A DNA stretch of 5,228 bases from Saprospiraceae bacterium (GTDB lineage Bacteria > Bacteroidota > Bacteroidia > Chitinophagales > Saprospiraceae), in NCBI GenBank assembly GCA_020436955.1, contig JAGQWW010000221.1, forward strand, positions 1 to 5,228, read 5' to 3'. This document shows positions 1-5,228 of this stretch, piece after piece. Both the position numbers and the translations under genes were made by a program. The notes under the pieces are model-generated. The model did no database searches. It worked only from the letters and a program-made list of their open reading frames with translations, and was not told the origin of the DNA. Positions within the stretch are counted from its first letter, which is position 1, and the number at the start of each line of letters is the position of its first letter.

Positions 1-258
1 GGCCTCTATAACCAGCTCACAATCCCTGTAATCGTATATAGAATCGACAAAATAAATCCTTCCAAATATACCTTTGGCTTCCTCATCTGTCATTTTACCC
101 TTCTCAACGAGCCTATTTAAAATACGCTGGATATCATCCCTCGCTCTTCCAAGTGCTGTTGGATTATTATCGTATAAAATCACGTCGTTTCCGGCTGTTG
201 CTGCCACCTGGGCAATCCCTTTCCCCATCGAACCGGATCCCAAAACGCCAATCTGCAT
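1..258 (-). CDS. 3-hydroxyacyl-CoA dehydrogenase, N-terminal part (cut by window edge)
   Basis: The first 86 residues are present and the rest lies left of the window. The protein opens MQIGVLGSGSMGKGIAQVAA, a Rossmann fold with the GxGxxG glycines at residues 7, 9 and 12, followed by a beta strand ending in Asp30, the usual ribose-binding acid of NAD enzymes. The 'LGSGSMGKGIAQ' form and the later 'ELVIEA' at residues 81-86 fit the 3-hydroxyacyl-CoA (3-hydroxybutyryl-CoA type) dehydrogenase family, which oxidises the 3-hydroxy group of acyl-CoAs with NAD(P)+ in the cytoplasm. The ATG at 258 is chosen because the dinucleotide fold starts right there. It lies 61 bp downstream of pabC on the same strand with no visible terminator between, so co-transcription with pabB-pabC is possible. 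The catalytic His/Glu and C-terminal domain are not in the window, so chain-length preference cannot be judged. Confidence 0.88.
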   Translation of the reverse strand, partial: MQIGVLGSGSMGKGIAQVAATAGNDVILYDNNPTALGRARDDIQRILNRLVEKGKMTDEEAKGIFGRIYFVDSIYDYRDCELVIEA

Positions 259-319
259 AATTTTGATTTTTTTGGTGTAGGAAATTTAGCTGGTGCAAAG
301 AAAAGAAATCAAGAGGCAA

Positions 320-922
320 TTACCCTTTAAAAATTGCATTTTCCATGGAGAGTTCCCAGGCTTGCTCCCATCCGGTCATTGCATTAAATAAACGGACAGC
401 AGAAAACCAATGCAGGTCAGCTTTCTTAATGACGGCTGTTTGTAATGTTCCATTTTGAATCAGGCGCTCGCGACAGGTTCCTTTTAGAAGTGGTTGATAC
501 GGGGTTAGCCATTCATCACCATTTTTGAAAGCAACATTAAAATAGGCACCATCTGTCACTTTCCCTTCCTTTAAAAAAAGGAGAGCTGTCTTGTCAGGAA
601 CTTCTTTCTCAAAATTATTAATCCAAGCCCTGTCGGCAAATTTGAATGGATAGGTAAAAGAGCCTATTTCCTGGAAAACGATGTGGTTGAAAGTCGCTTT
701 TTCGTAAGGTAAGACAGACAAATCATAATCGGAGGCGTCATATTCAATCCTGCATTTCAACCAACCATCCTGAAAGGTGGCCTGTTGTAAAATGGCTGAG
801 AGATTATGGGGACGAGCACCGGGGAAAAGCGAAGAAAAGCTATACTCCAATCGAAGCTGGTGCCACTTGAGATGTTGTACCTTTTTCTCCCTGATGCATA
901 TGGTTTCTATTAATCGGGACAT
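320..922 (-). CDS. pabC: Aminodeoxychorismate lyase-like class IV aminotransferase-fold protein
   Basis: This 200-residue protein resembles the short class-IV PLP enzymes found beside pabB in Bacteroidota. The family eliminates pyruvate from 4-amino-4-deoxychorismate to give 4-aminobenzoate. Visible family marks are 'ETI' at residues 6-8, the His21/Arg24 region after the first strand, 'FKFADR' at 93-98 with Lys94 the likely PLP Schiff-base lysine, 'VTDGAYFNV' at 122-130, and 'LLKGTCRERL' at 145-154, typical of the cofactor and substrate loop. It is shorter than E. coli PabC (about 270 residues), as is common in this group. The ATG at 922 is preferred because the conserved 'ETI' strand begins five residues later, although this places the start inside pabB (83-bp overlap). 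The pabB neighbour supports the lyase role over a branched-chain or D-amino-acid aminotransferase role. Function is inferred from motifs and context. Confidence 0.85.
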   Translation of the reverse strand: MSRLIETICIREKKVQHLKWHQLRLEYSFSSLFPGARPHNLSAILQQATFQDGWLKCRIEYDASDYDLSVLPYEKATFNHIVFQEIGSFTYPFKFADRAWINNFEKEVPDKTALLFLKEGKVTDGAYFNVAFKNGDEWLTPYQPLLKGTCRERLIQNGTLQTAVIKKADLHWFSAVRLFNAMTGWEQAWELSMENAIFKG

Positions 923-1919
923 AGACTTTATCTATCATTTCCTGGTATTCTTCTTCAGCTTTACTTAAAGCTGTGATTCCACCGCCACTTTTAAAAATAA
1001 ATTGATCACTTGACTTTTCCAAAAATCGAATCGCTACTGCACTATCAAGGTTTTCTCCATCAAACACCCCATAAATTCCGGTATAATATCCACGATCATA
1101 ACCTTCATTATTAGTTATAATTTCGACCGTTTTCTTTTTAGGTGCACCAGAAACAGAACCAGCAGGCAACAAGGTGATCATCCAATCGCCCAGGTATTCG
1201 CGCCAATTTTCCGGCAATTGGCCACTAATTTCAGAACTAACCTGTAACAAAGGTCCTTTATGCGTTTCTATCTCTGAAAGGTATCTAAATTTATTGACCC
1301 TTACCTTTTTTGCAACCTGACTGAGGTCATTTCGCAGCAAATCAACTATCGTATAGTGCTCTGCCTTTTCTTTTTCATTATTCAAAATAGTCTCCACTGC
1401 ATTGGGAACCCCGGCTGAAATAGTTCCTTTCATAGGGTGGGTAAAAATGGTGTTACCTCTTACTTCAACAAAACGCTCCGGGGAAAAACTAACGAACTCA
1501 TCGTTCCAAAACAATTTAAACTTTGAAGCACTTTGTGTGAAAATTTCTTTGAGCGAAAGATTTGTCCTAATACCGGTAGGTTGAGTAAAATTCAGCAGAT
1601 AGGAATTACCGTAGAATATTTCCTGCTGTACACGAGAAAAAATCTCTTGGTAATGACTGAATGCGACAGGATTTAATTCCCAGGAAAAACTTTCTTCAGT
1701 GCCTTGTATCAGGGCCGAATCTTCGCTAGACCAAATTGGGGTACTCACCATGCCCATTTTTTCCGACCAGTCCTTGAGTGGAACGATGACGGGTTTTTCC
1801 AACAAAAAATCGAAAAGGAAAAAGAAGGGTTCCCTTGCTTTTCCCAACTCATTGATAGCTTTCGCTACTTTTGCGGTCTCCTTCGTCTCAAATGGCGTAT
1901 GGAAAAAAGGTTTTCTCAA
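840..1919 (-). CDS. pabB: Aminodeoxychorismate synthase component I
   Basis: The 359-residue protein carries the chorismate-binding fold from about residue 90 to 335. Motifs in order are 'SFSPERF' at 144-150, 'HPMKGT' at 161-166, 'DLLRNDLS' at 193-200, 'LLPAGSVSGAPK' at 250-261, 'GYYTGIYG' at 277-284 and 'GGGIT..S.AEEEYQE' at 312-327. Lys164 in the PxKGT motif is the residue that separates PabB (Lys nucleophile) from anthranilate synthase TrpE (Ala). The expected reaction is amination of chorismate with ammonia from PabA. The N-terminus is short compared with E. coli PabB (about 450 residues). No in-frame ATG exists before residue 55, which would delete the conserved-looking 'INELGKAREPFFFLFDF' strand, so the TTG at 1919 is the best start. 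The last 27 residues, past 'EMIDKVYVPI', overlap pabC and look like an unconserved tail. The gene diverges from pabA. Confidence 0.93.
   Translation of the reverse strand: MRKPFFHTPFETKETAKVAKAINELGKAREPFFFLFDFLLEKPVIVPLKDWSEKMGMVSTPIWSSEDSALIQGTEESFSWELNPVAFSHYQEIFSRVQQEIFYGNSYLLNFTQPTGIRTNLSLKEIFTQSASKFKLFWNDEFVSFSPERFVEVRGNTIFTHPMKGTISAGVPNAVETILNNEKEKAEHYTIVDLLRNDLSQVAKKVRVNKFRYLSEIETHKGPLLQVSSEISGQLPENWREYLGDWMITLLPAGSVSGAPKKKTVEIITNNEGYDRGYYTGIYGVFDGENLDSAVAIRFLEKSSDQFIFKSGGGITALSKAEEEYQEMIDKVYVPINRNHMHQGEKGTTSQVAPASIGV
1866..1873 (+). promoter_or_regulatory. Possible -7 element for pabA, inside pabB
   Basis: TACTTTTG matches the Bacteroidota -7 consensus TAnnTTTG at all six fixed positions and lies 71 bp before the pabA ATG, antisense to the 5' end of pabB. 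No TTG lies 17-23 bp upstream, so the -33 half is missing. Because only 25 bp separate the pabA and pabB starts, a pabA promoter is expected roughly here, but a six-base match can occur by chance. Confidence 0.25.
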
Positions 1920-1944
1920 TTCGGCTTGTTTTGAATTTACAAAG

Positions 1945-2523
1945 ATGAATAATAATTCTGACTCGATTTTGTTGATAGATAATTATGATTCCTTCACTTT
2001 CAATCTGGTGCAACTGATTGAAGAGGCTGGAGCGCTTAATTTAGATGTTGTAAAGCACGATGAGGTCACTTTCCAAAATGTTAAAACCTATGACCGTATT
2101 GTGTTTTCACCAGGTCCTGATATTCCATCCAGCATTCCGGTCATGTCCAAAATTTTAGAAGCTTTTGGCGATTCAAAGAAAATCCTGGGAGTATGTCTGG
2201 GACATCAGGCTATAGGAGAATATTTTGGTGCTACCATCTACCAAATGCCAGAGGTGGTTCATGGCATCCAAAAGGAAATCGAGGCAGGGAAAGGACATAT
2301 TTTTGAAGGATTGACTTTTCCTTTAAACGTAGGCGTTTACCATTCCTGGGCCATTTCAGCAGTGAATTTGCCAAAAGAACTGGAGATCACAGCAGTAAGC
2401 AAGGACGGAATTATTATGGGCATACAACACCGAGACCTACCCATTACAGGTATTCAATTTCACCCTGAAAGTTACCTTACAGAACAAGGACAAGAATTGA
2501 TGAAAAACTGGTTATCCTACTAA
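1945..2523 (+). CDS. pabA: Aminodeoxychorismate/anthranilate synthase glutamine amidotransferase component
   Basis: This 192-residue class I (triad) glutamine amidotransferase has the full length of PabA/TrpG proteins. It starts 'ILLIDNYDSFTFNLVQ' at residues 8-23, has the oxyanion strand 'SPGPD' at 55-59, the nucleophile Cys84 in 'GVCLGHQAIGEYFGA', 'VVHGI' at 104-108, 'YHSWAI' at 132-137, and the His173/Glu175 pair in 'GIQFHPES'. It releases ammonia from glutamine and passes it to PabB. The frame stays open 82 codons upstream to 1699, but that part is antisense to pabB and resembles nothing, while the ATG at 1945 puts the family start at the right distance. Divergence from pabB/pabC indicates the 4-aminobenzoate role. 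In organisms with a single copy it can also serve TrpE, which this window cannot settle. Confidence 0.94.
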   Translation: MNNNSDSILLIDNYDSFTFNLVQLIEEAGALNLDVVKHDEVTFQNVKTYDRIVFSPGPDIPSSIPVMSKILEAFGDSKKILGVCLGHQAIGEYFGATIYQMPEVVHGIQKEIEAGKGHIFEGLTFPLNVGVYHSWAISAVNLPKELEITAVSKDGIIMGIQHRDLPITGIQFHPESYLTEQGQELMKNWLSY

Positions 2524-3521
2524 CGAATGGGCATATGTTGGTCAGCGTGTTTTTCCATCTCCTCAATTATTCTGTAGGCTACTTCTAAAGCTTTATAACC
2601 ATCTTCGATAGGCACTTTAACCGGTGTCCCATTCATAATGCTATGTCCGAGCGATTCCAACTCCATCTTGATAGCATTAACTTGCTCGATAGGGGGCATG
2701 CTGATTTCGATTATTTTTTTGCCGGATGGGGTATCCAAATCGAAGAAGGTACCTTCTGTCGGGCTTTGTGGGTCACCCTCGTCATACATACGCACTACCT
2801 GGGCATTCTTGTCAAGGAAGTCAAGACTGATGTAGGCGTCTTTTTGGAAAAAGCGCAGCTTGCGCATATTTTTTAGAGAGATACGACTGGCAGTAAGGTT
2901 GGCAACACAACCGTTTTCAAATTCCAATCTGGCGTTGGCAATGTCCGGGGTTTCTGAAACCACTTCTACACCTGTAGCATGCACGGTTTTCACTTCTGAA
3001 CGAACCAGGCTCAACAAGATATCCAGGTCATGGATCATCAAATCCAAAACAACAGAAACATCTGTACCCCTTGGATTAAACATTGCCAGGCGATGCCCTT
3101 CCACAAACATTGGATTCAATTCCATTTCTCCGAGTGCAAGGAATGCCGGATTAAATCTTTCAACGTGCCCTACCTGCACTTTCACACCTTTCTCTGAAGC
3201 CAAATCAATTAATTCTTTTGCTTCTTCAACGGTGTGTGTCAAGGGCTTTTCTATAAAAATATGCTTACCCTTTTCAAGCGCCAATTTGGCTATTTGGTGA
3301 TGGTAGATAGTAGGCGTCACAATATCAACCACCTCTACAAGGTCCATCAGTTCTTCCGGATTGGTGAAACGTTTGATATCGTGTTCTTCCATTACTTTCT
3401 CAGCATTACGATCGCTAGGATCATAAAACCCTACCAACTCGTAAGTTTCGCTCGCCATTTGAATACATTTCAAATGAATTTTGCCCAAATGGCCCACTCC
3501 AAACAAACCAATTTTCAACAT
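2520..3521 (-). CDS. Gfo/Idh/MocA-family NAD(P)-dependent oxidoreductase
   Basis: The 333-residue protein has an N-terminal Rossmann domain with 'GLFGVGHLG' at residues 5-13, Asp34 at the end of the second strand, and 'EKP' at 91-93, the family signature whose lysine contacts cofactor and substrate. 'VQVGHVERFNPA' at 115-126 and 'DLMIHDLDIL' at 160-169 follow, with His164 the likely catalytic histidine. The C-terminal alpha/beta domain ends near 'DGYKALEVAYRIIEEM' (307-322). Family members oxidise or reduce hydroxyl groups of sugars, inositols or sugar nucleotides in the cytoplasm. The 'GHVERFNPA' form reminds me of UDP-sugar 3-dehydrogenases, but the substrate is not determined. The ATG at 3521 is chosen over the TTG at 3566 because the Rossmann strand begins at once and the promoter candidate lies between the two. 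Its stop overlaps that of pabA. Confidence 0.9.
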   Translation of the reverse strand: MLKIGLFGVGHLGKIHLKCIQMASETYELVGFYDPSDRNAEKVMEEHDIKRFTNPEELMDLVEVVDIVTPTIYHHQIAKLALEKGKHIFIEKPLTHTVEEAKELIDLASEKGVKVQVGHVERFNPAFLALGEMELNPMFVEGHRLAMFNPRGTDVSVVLDLMIHDLDILLSLVRSEVKTVHATGVEVVSETPDIANARLEFENGCVANLTASRISLKNMRKLRFFQKDAYISLDFLDKNAQVVRMYDEGDPQSPTEGTFFDLDTPSGKKIIEISMPPIEQVNAIKMELESLGHSIMNGTPVKVPIEDGYKALEVAYRIIEEMEKHADQHMPIR

Positions 3522-3538
3522 GTAATTGTAATTTTCCT

Positions 3539-3566
3539 CAAAGGTAGCAAGGGGAAGAAGAATCAA
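3539..3566 (-). promoter_or_regulatory. Bacteroidota-type promoter for the oxidoreductase gene
   Basis: On the minus strand TTTTTTG (TTG at 3566-3564) is followed after 17 bp by TACCTTTG (3546-3539), a full match to the TAnnTTTG -7 element. Transcription would begin around 3533-3530, leaving a leader of roughly 10 nt before the ATG at 3521. The location excludes the upstream TTG start at 3566. This is pattern recognition only, without experimental support. Confidence 0.6.
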
Positions 3567-3596
3567 AAAATTAACGGTGAATTAATCGTCAACTAT

Positions 3597-3604
3597 TAGC
3601 TTTG
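3597..3604 (+). promoter_or_regulatory. Candidate -7 element for the PhoD-like gene
   Basis: TAGCTTTG fully matches TAnnTTTG and ends 31 bp before the ATG at 3636, implying a leader of about 20-25 nt. Upstream at 17-23 bp there is only a weak TTAAC (3571-3575) in place of TTG. It sits back-to-back with the promoter candidate for the oxidoreductase in the 114-bp divergent spacer. Confidence 0.42.
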
Positions 3605-3635
3605 AAGTCAAATTTCAAATATTAATTATCCGATT

Positions 3636-4958
3636 ATGGCAGTTCGATATTTTTTATTGCTCCTTCCATTTCTAGCCATCTCAAAGCTCAATGCTCAAAT
3701 TCAATCCGGGCCAATGTTGGGGTTTGTAGATATGATGGAAGCCAATATCTGGTTACAATCAGCAATGCCTGCCGATGTAAAAATTGTGTATTGGAAGGCT
3801 GATGAGCCTGGCGTAGTTTACGGTACACCTACTATTACAACTGTTGCAGGCAATGCTTTAACTGCTCAATTTAAAATTGGTCCAATTGAACCAGGGACCA
3901 ATTATGGATATGAAGTATGGGCCAATGAAACTAAAGTCAGTTTCCCATATCCTCTTACATTCAAAACACAGGAAATATGGAAATGGCGTGGTGATGCACC
4001 AAACTTCAGTTTTGCCTTTGGCAGCTGTTTTTATGTAAACGAACCTGCTTATGATCGTCCGGGAAAACCTTATGGACAAAACTTTGGTATTCTCGAGCAA
4101 ATCAAAAAACAAAATCCGGATTTCATGATTTGGGGCGGAGACAATGTGTATTACCGTGAGGTGGACTACAACAGCACATCTGGTATGAATCACCGATATA
4201 CCCATACCCGCTCTTTGCCGGCATTACAACCATTGCTTGCAGCCATGCCCCATTATGCCATCTGGGACGACCATGATTACGGGCCCAATGATTCTGACCG
4301 TTCCTATCCCTTAAAAAGAGAAGCACTGGAGATATTCAAAAATTTTTGGATAAACCCCAATTATGTGTTTGAAAACCAAGGTGTTACCGGTTCTTTCACA
4401 TATGCAGATTGCCAGTTCTTTTTATTAGATGATCGTTGGTGGAGAAGTCCAAATGAGCGTAAAAAAACCGGCGACCGTGTCTATTTTGGAGAAGACCAGT
4501 TAACATGGCTCATCGATGCACTCTCCTATTCAGAGGCTACTTTTAAATTCATCGTATCAGGAGGGCAAATATTAAATCCGGTACCTGTTGTTGAGAATTA
4601 CTCCAATTTCCCGGAAGAAAGAGCTCGATTATTAGACCTTATAGAAAAGGAAGACATCAAGGGCGTAATCTTTTTAACCGGCGACCGTCATCATTCATCC
4701 CTCACCAAAATAGACCGACCTGACACCTATCCTTTGTACGATTTGACTATCTCTCCCCTTTCAGCCGGAGCCGGCGCACAGAAACCGGTTGAAAAATGGG
4801 CGCCATTCGTAGAAGGCACATCAGTAGAAAGAACCCAAAACTTCTCTACCCTTTCCATTTCAGGCACAAACGGAAACCGAATCCTAAAAATCAAAGTTTT
4901 CGATTACACCGGCAAACAACTGTGGGAGCGGGAGATTAAGGAGGGGGAATTGAGGTGA
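3636..4958 (+). CDS. Secreted PhoD-like metallophosphatase (alkaline phosphatase D family)
   Basis: The 440-residue protein begins with a Sec-type signal peptide: a short n-region with Arg4, a hydrophobic stretch at about residues 6-15, and likely cleavage after 'KLNA' (Ala20|Gln21). There is no twin-arginine motif, unlike Bacillus PhoD. Residues about 25-110 form a beta-rich, fibronectin-like N-terminal domain ('IEPGTNYGYEV' at 84-94). The metallophosphatase domain follows, with 'FAFGSC' at 126-131 (this Cys is a metal ligand in PhoD as I recall), 'WGGDNVYY' at 166-173, 'WDDHDYGPND' at 210-219, 'DDRWWR' at 265-270 and 'GDRHHS' at 349-354. All expected metal-binding Asp, Asn and His positions appear intact, so it should be active, probably as a phosphomonoesterase or phosphodiesterase outside the inner membrane. 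The exact substrate is unknown. It is divergent from the oxidoreductase gene and not next to recognisable phosphate-uptake genes. Confidence 0.9.
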   Translation: MAVRYFLLLLPFLAISKLNAQIQSGPMLGFVDMMEANIWLQSAMPADVKIVYWKADEPGVVYGTPTITTVAGNALTAQFKIGPIEPGTNYGYEVWANETKVSFPYPLTFKTQEIWKWRGDAPNFSFAFGSCFYVNEPAYDRPGKPYGQNFGILEQIKKQNPDFMIWGGDNVYYREVDYNSTSGMNHRYTHTRSLPALQPLLAAMPHYAIWDDHDYGPNDSDRSYPLKREALEIFKNFWINPNYVFENQGVTGSFTYADCQFFLLDDRWWRSPNERKKTGDRVYFGEDQLTWLIDALSYSEATFKFIVSGGQILNPVPVVENYSNFPEERARLLDLIEKEDIKGVIFLTGDRHHSSLTKIDRPDTYPLYDLTISPLSAGAGAQKPVEKWAPFVEGTSVERTQNFSTLSISGTNGNRILKIKVFDYTGKQLWEREIKEGELR

Positions 4959-5013
4959 ACAGGGGGTGGAGGGTGAATGGGTAATAGGTGAATGGGTAAA
5001 ATGGGTGAATAGG
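4954..5013 (+). repeat. Degenerate decamer array GGTGAAYRGG at the 3' end of the PhoD-like gene
   Basis: Four copies of a GGTGAAYRGG unit lie at 4954-4963, 4972-4981, 4987-4996 and 5004-5013, spaced 15-18 bp apart. The middle part reads GGTGAATGGGTAATA then GGTGAATGGGTAAAAT. The first unit contains the TGA stop of the phosphatase gene. Five runs of three or more G (4962-4966, 4971-4973, 4979-4981, 4994-4996, 5003-5005) also fall here. No terminator hairpin with a T-tract is visible. Confidence 0.75.
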
Positions 5014-5022
5014 CCTTTAGAA

Positions 5023-5050
5023 GTGACGATTTACGAGTGACAAGTGACGA
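5023..5050 (+). repeat. Heptamer tandem array, first block
   Basis: Four contiguous 7-bp units read GTGACGA, TTTACGA, GTGACAA and GTGACGA, in exact register with no gaps. The sequence ATTTACGAGT (5029-5038) recurs at 5149-5158 in the second block. There is no coding potential here. This resembles short heptanucleotide intergenic repeats known from several bacterial groups. Confidence 0.75.
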
Positions 5051-5064
5051 ACTCAGAACACCAT

Positions 5065-5102
5065 CCAATTTGCCGCCCTCTAGAGGGGGTTGGGGGGTGA
5101 TT
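5065..5102 (+). repeat. G/C-rich intergenic element, copy 1
   Basis: The element begins CCAATTTGCCGCC, has a perfect 12-bp palindrome CCCTCTAGAGGG at 5076-5087, and ends in GGTTGGGGGGTGATT. CCAA at its start and TTGG at 5090-5093 form an outer, unevenly spaced inverted repeat. The first 19 bp recur at 5210-5228 with two differences. This type of element is common between genes in Bacteroidota genomes. A small hairpin (4-bp stem, CTAG loop) is possible, but there is no T-tract, so I do not call a terminator. Confidence 0.75.
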
Positions 5103-5149
5103 GAGTACATGAATTAAGAGGGAAGAATTTGGATAGAAGATGAAAGATA

Positions 5150-5204
5150 TTTACGAGTTACGGTTTACGATGTACGACTGCATACCGAGTACCGAATACC
5201 CAGT
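5150..5204 (+). repeat. Heptamer tandem array, second block
   Basis: Four units TTTACGA, GTTACGG, TTTACGA and TGTACGA fill 5150-5177. After a 6-bp CTGCAT come three units of a related period: ACCGAGT, ACCGAAT and ACCCAGT (5184-5204). The 7-bp period is kept in both halves while the unit sequence changes. As with the first block, the array is followed shortly by a copy of the CCAATYTGCCGCC element. Confidence 0.72.
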
Positions 5205-5209
5205 CACAA

Positions 5210-5228
5210 CCAATCTGCCGCCCCCTAG
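5210..5228 (+). repeat. G/C-rich intergenic element, copy 2 (cut by window edge)
   Basis: CCAATCTGCCGCCCCCTAG matches 5065-5083 at 17 of 19 positions, the two differences both being C for T. One difference turns the CCCTCTAG half-palindrome into CCCCCTAG. The rest of the element would lie right of the window. Confidence 0.7.

Noticed and set aside
74..280. 68-residue plus-strand hydrophobic frame that could pass for a small membrane protein
   Set aside because: It is the complement of the dehydrogenase N-terminus; the hydrophobicity comes from antisense reading of the Rossmann fold.
840..1919. Anthranilate synthase TrpE as the identity of the chorismate enzyme
   Set aside because: The PxKGT motif has Lys164, as in PabB, in place of the Ala found in TrpE, and pabC is next to it.
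1699..1944. 82-codon in-frame upstream extension of pabA
   Set aside because: It is antisense to the 5' part of pabB, resembles no known domain, and the family start lies at the ATG at 1945.
2860..3300. 146-residue plus-strand open frame
   Set aside because: It is antisense to the well-supported oxidoreductase gene and has no recognisable domain.
3522..3566. 15-residue upstream extension of the oxidoreductase from a TTG at 3566
   Set aside because: The Rossmann strand begins right after the ATG at 3521, and the promoter candidate overlaps the extension.
3858..4205. 115-residue minus-strand open frame
   Set aside because: It is antisense to the conserved metallophosphatase domain and has no recognisable domain.
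5076..5087. Perfect palindrome as a rho-independent terminator for the phosphatase gene
   Set aside because: The usable stem is only about 4 bp with a 4-nt loop, no T-tract follows, and it is part of a dispersed repeat.
4904..5110. 68-residue minus-strand reading frame with 'PPLEGGKLDG'
   Set aside because: It is made by translating the intergenic repeats and the end of the phosphatase gene; such 'PLEGG' peptides are typical spurious products of Bacteroidota repeats.

Overview
The window looks like a piece of a Bacteroidota chromosome. The evidence is moderate AT-richness, promoter elements of the TAnnTTTG type instead of an E. coli -10 box, no obvious Shine-Dalgarno sequences before the starts, a signal peptide ending in Asn-Ala-Gln, and G-rich intergenic repeats that translate to a spurious 'PPLEGG' peptide. 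The order or genus cannot be fixed from the sequence. No RNA gene, CRISPR array, transposase or phage gene is visible.

Layout: (1) Positions 1-258 (-) hold the N-terminal NAD-binding part of a 3-hydroxyacyl-CoA dehydrogenase that runs off the left edge. (2) Positions 320-2523 are a compact 4-aminobenzoate (folate precursor) locus. pabB and pabC lie on the minus strand and overlap by 83 bp. pabA lies on the plus strand, diverging from pabB with only 25 bp between start codons. Together they would convert chorismate plus glutamine to aminodeoxychorismate (PabA/PabB) and then to 4-aminobenzoate and pyruvate (PabC). (3) Positions 2520-3521 (-) encode a Gfo/Idh/MocA-family NAD(P)-dependent oxidoreductase that converges on pabA, the two stop codons overlapping. 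(4) A 114-bp divergent intergenic region (3522-3635) carries a good promoter candidate for the oxidoreductase and a weaker one for the gene on its right. (5) Positions 3636-4958 (+) encode a secreted PhoD-like metallophosphatase. (6) Positions 4959-5228 are non-coding and built almost wholly of repeats: a decamer array that begins at the phosphatase stop codon, two heptamer arrays, and two copies of a G/C-rich element, the second cut by the window edge.

The genes are ordinary housekeeping or accessory metabolism, and I see no new multi-gene system. The most interesting items are the modular repeat mosaic at the right end, the unusual packing of the pab genes (long overlap, TTG start, nearly no divergent spacer), and the overlapping convergent stops.
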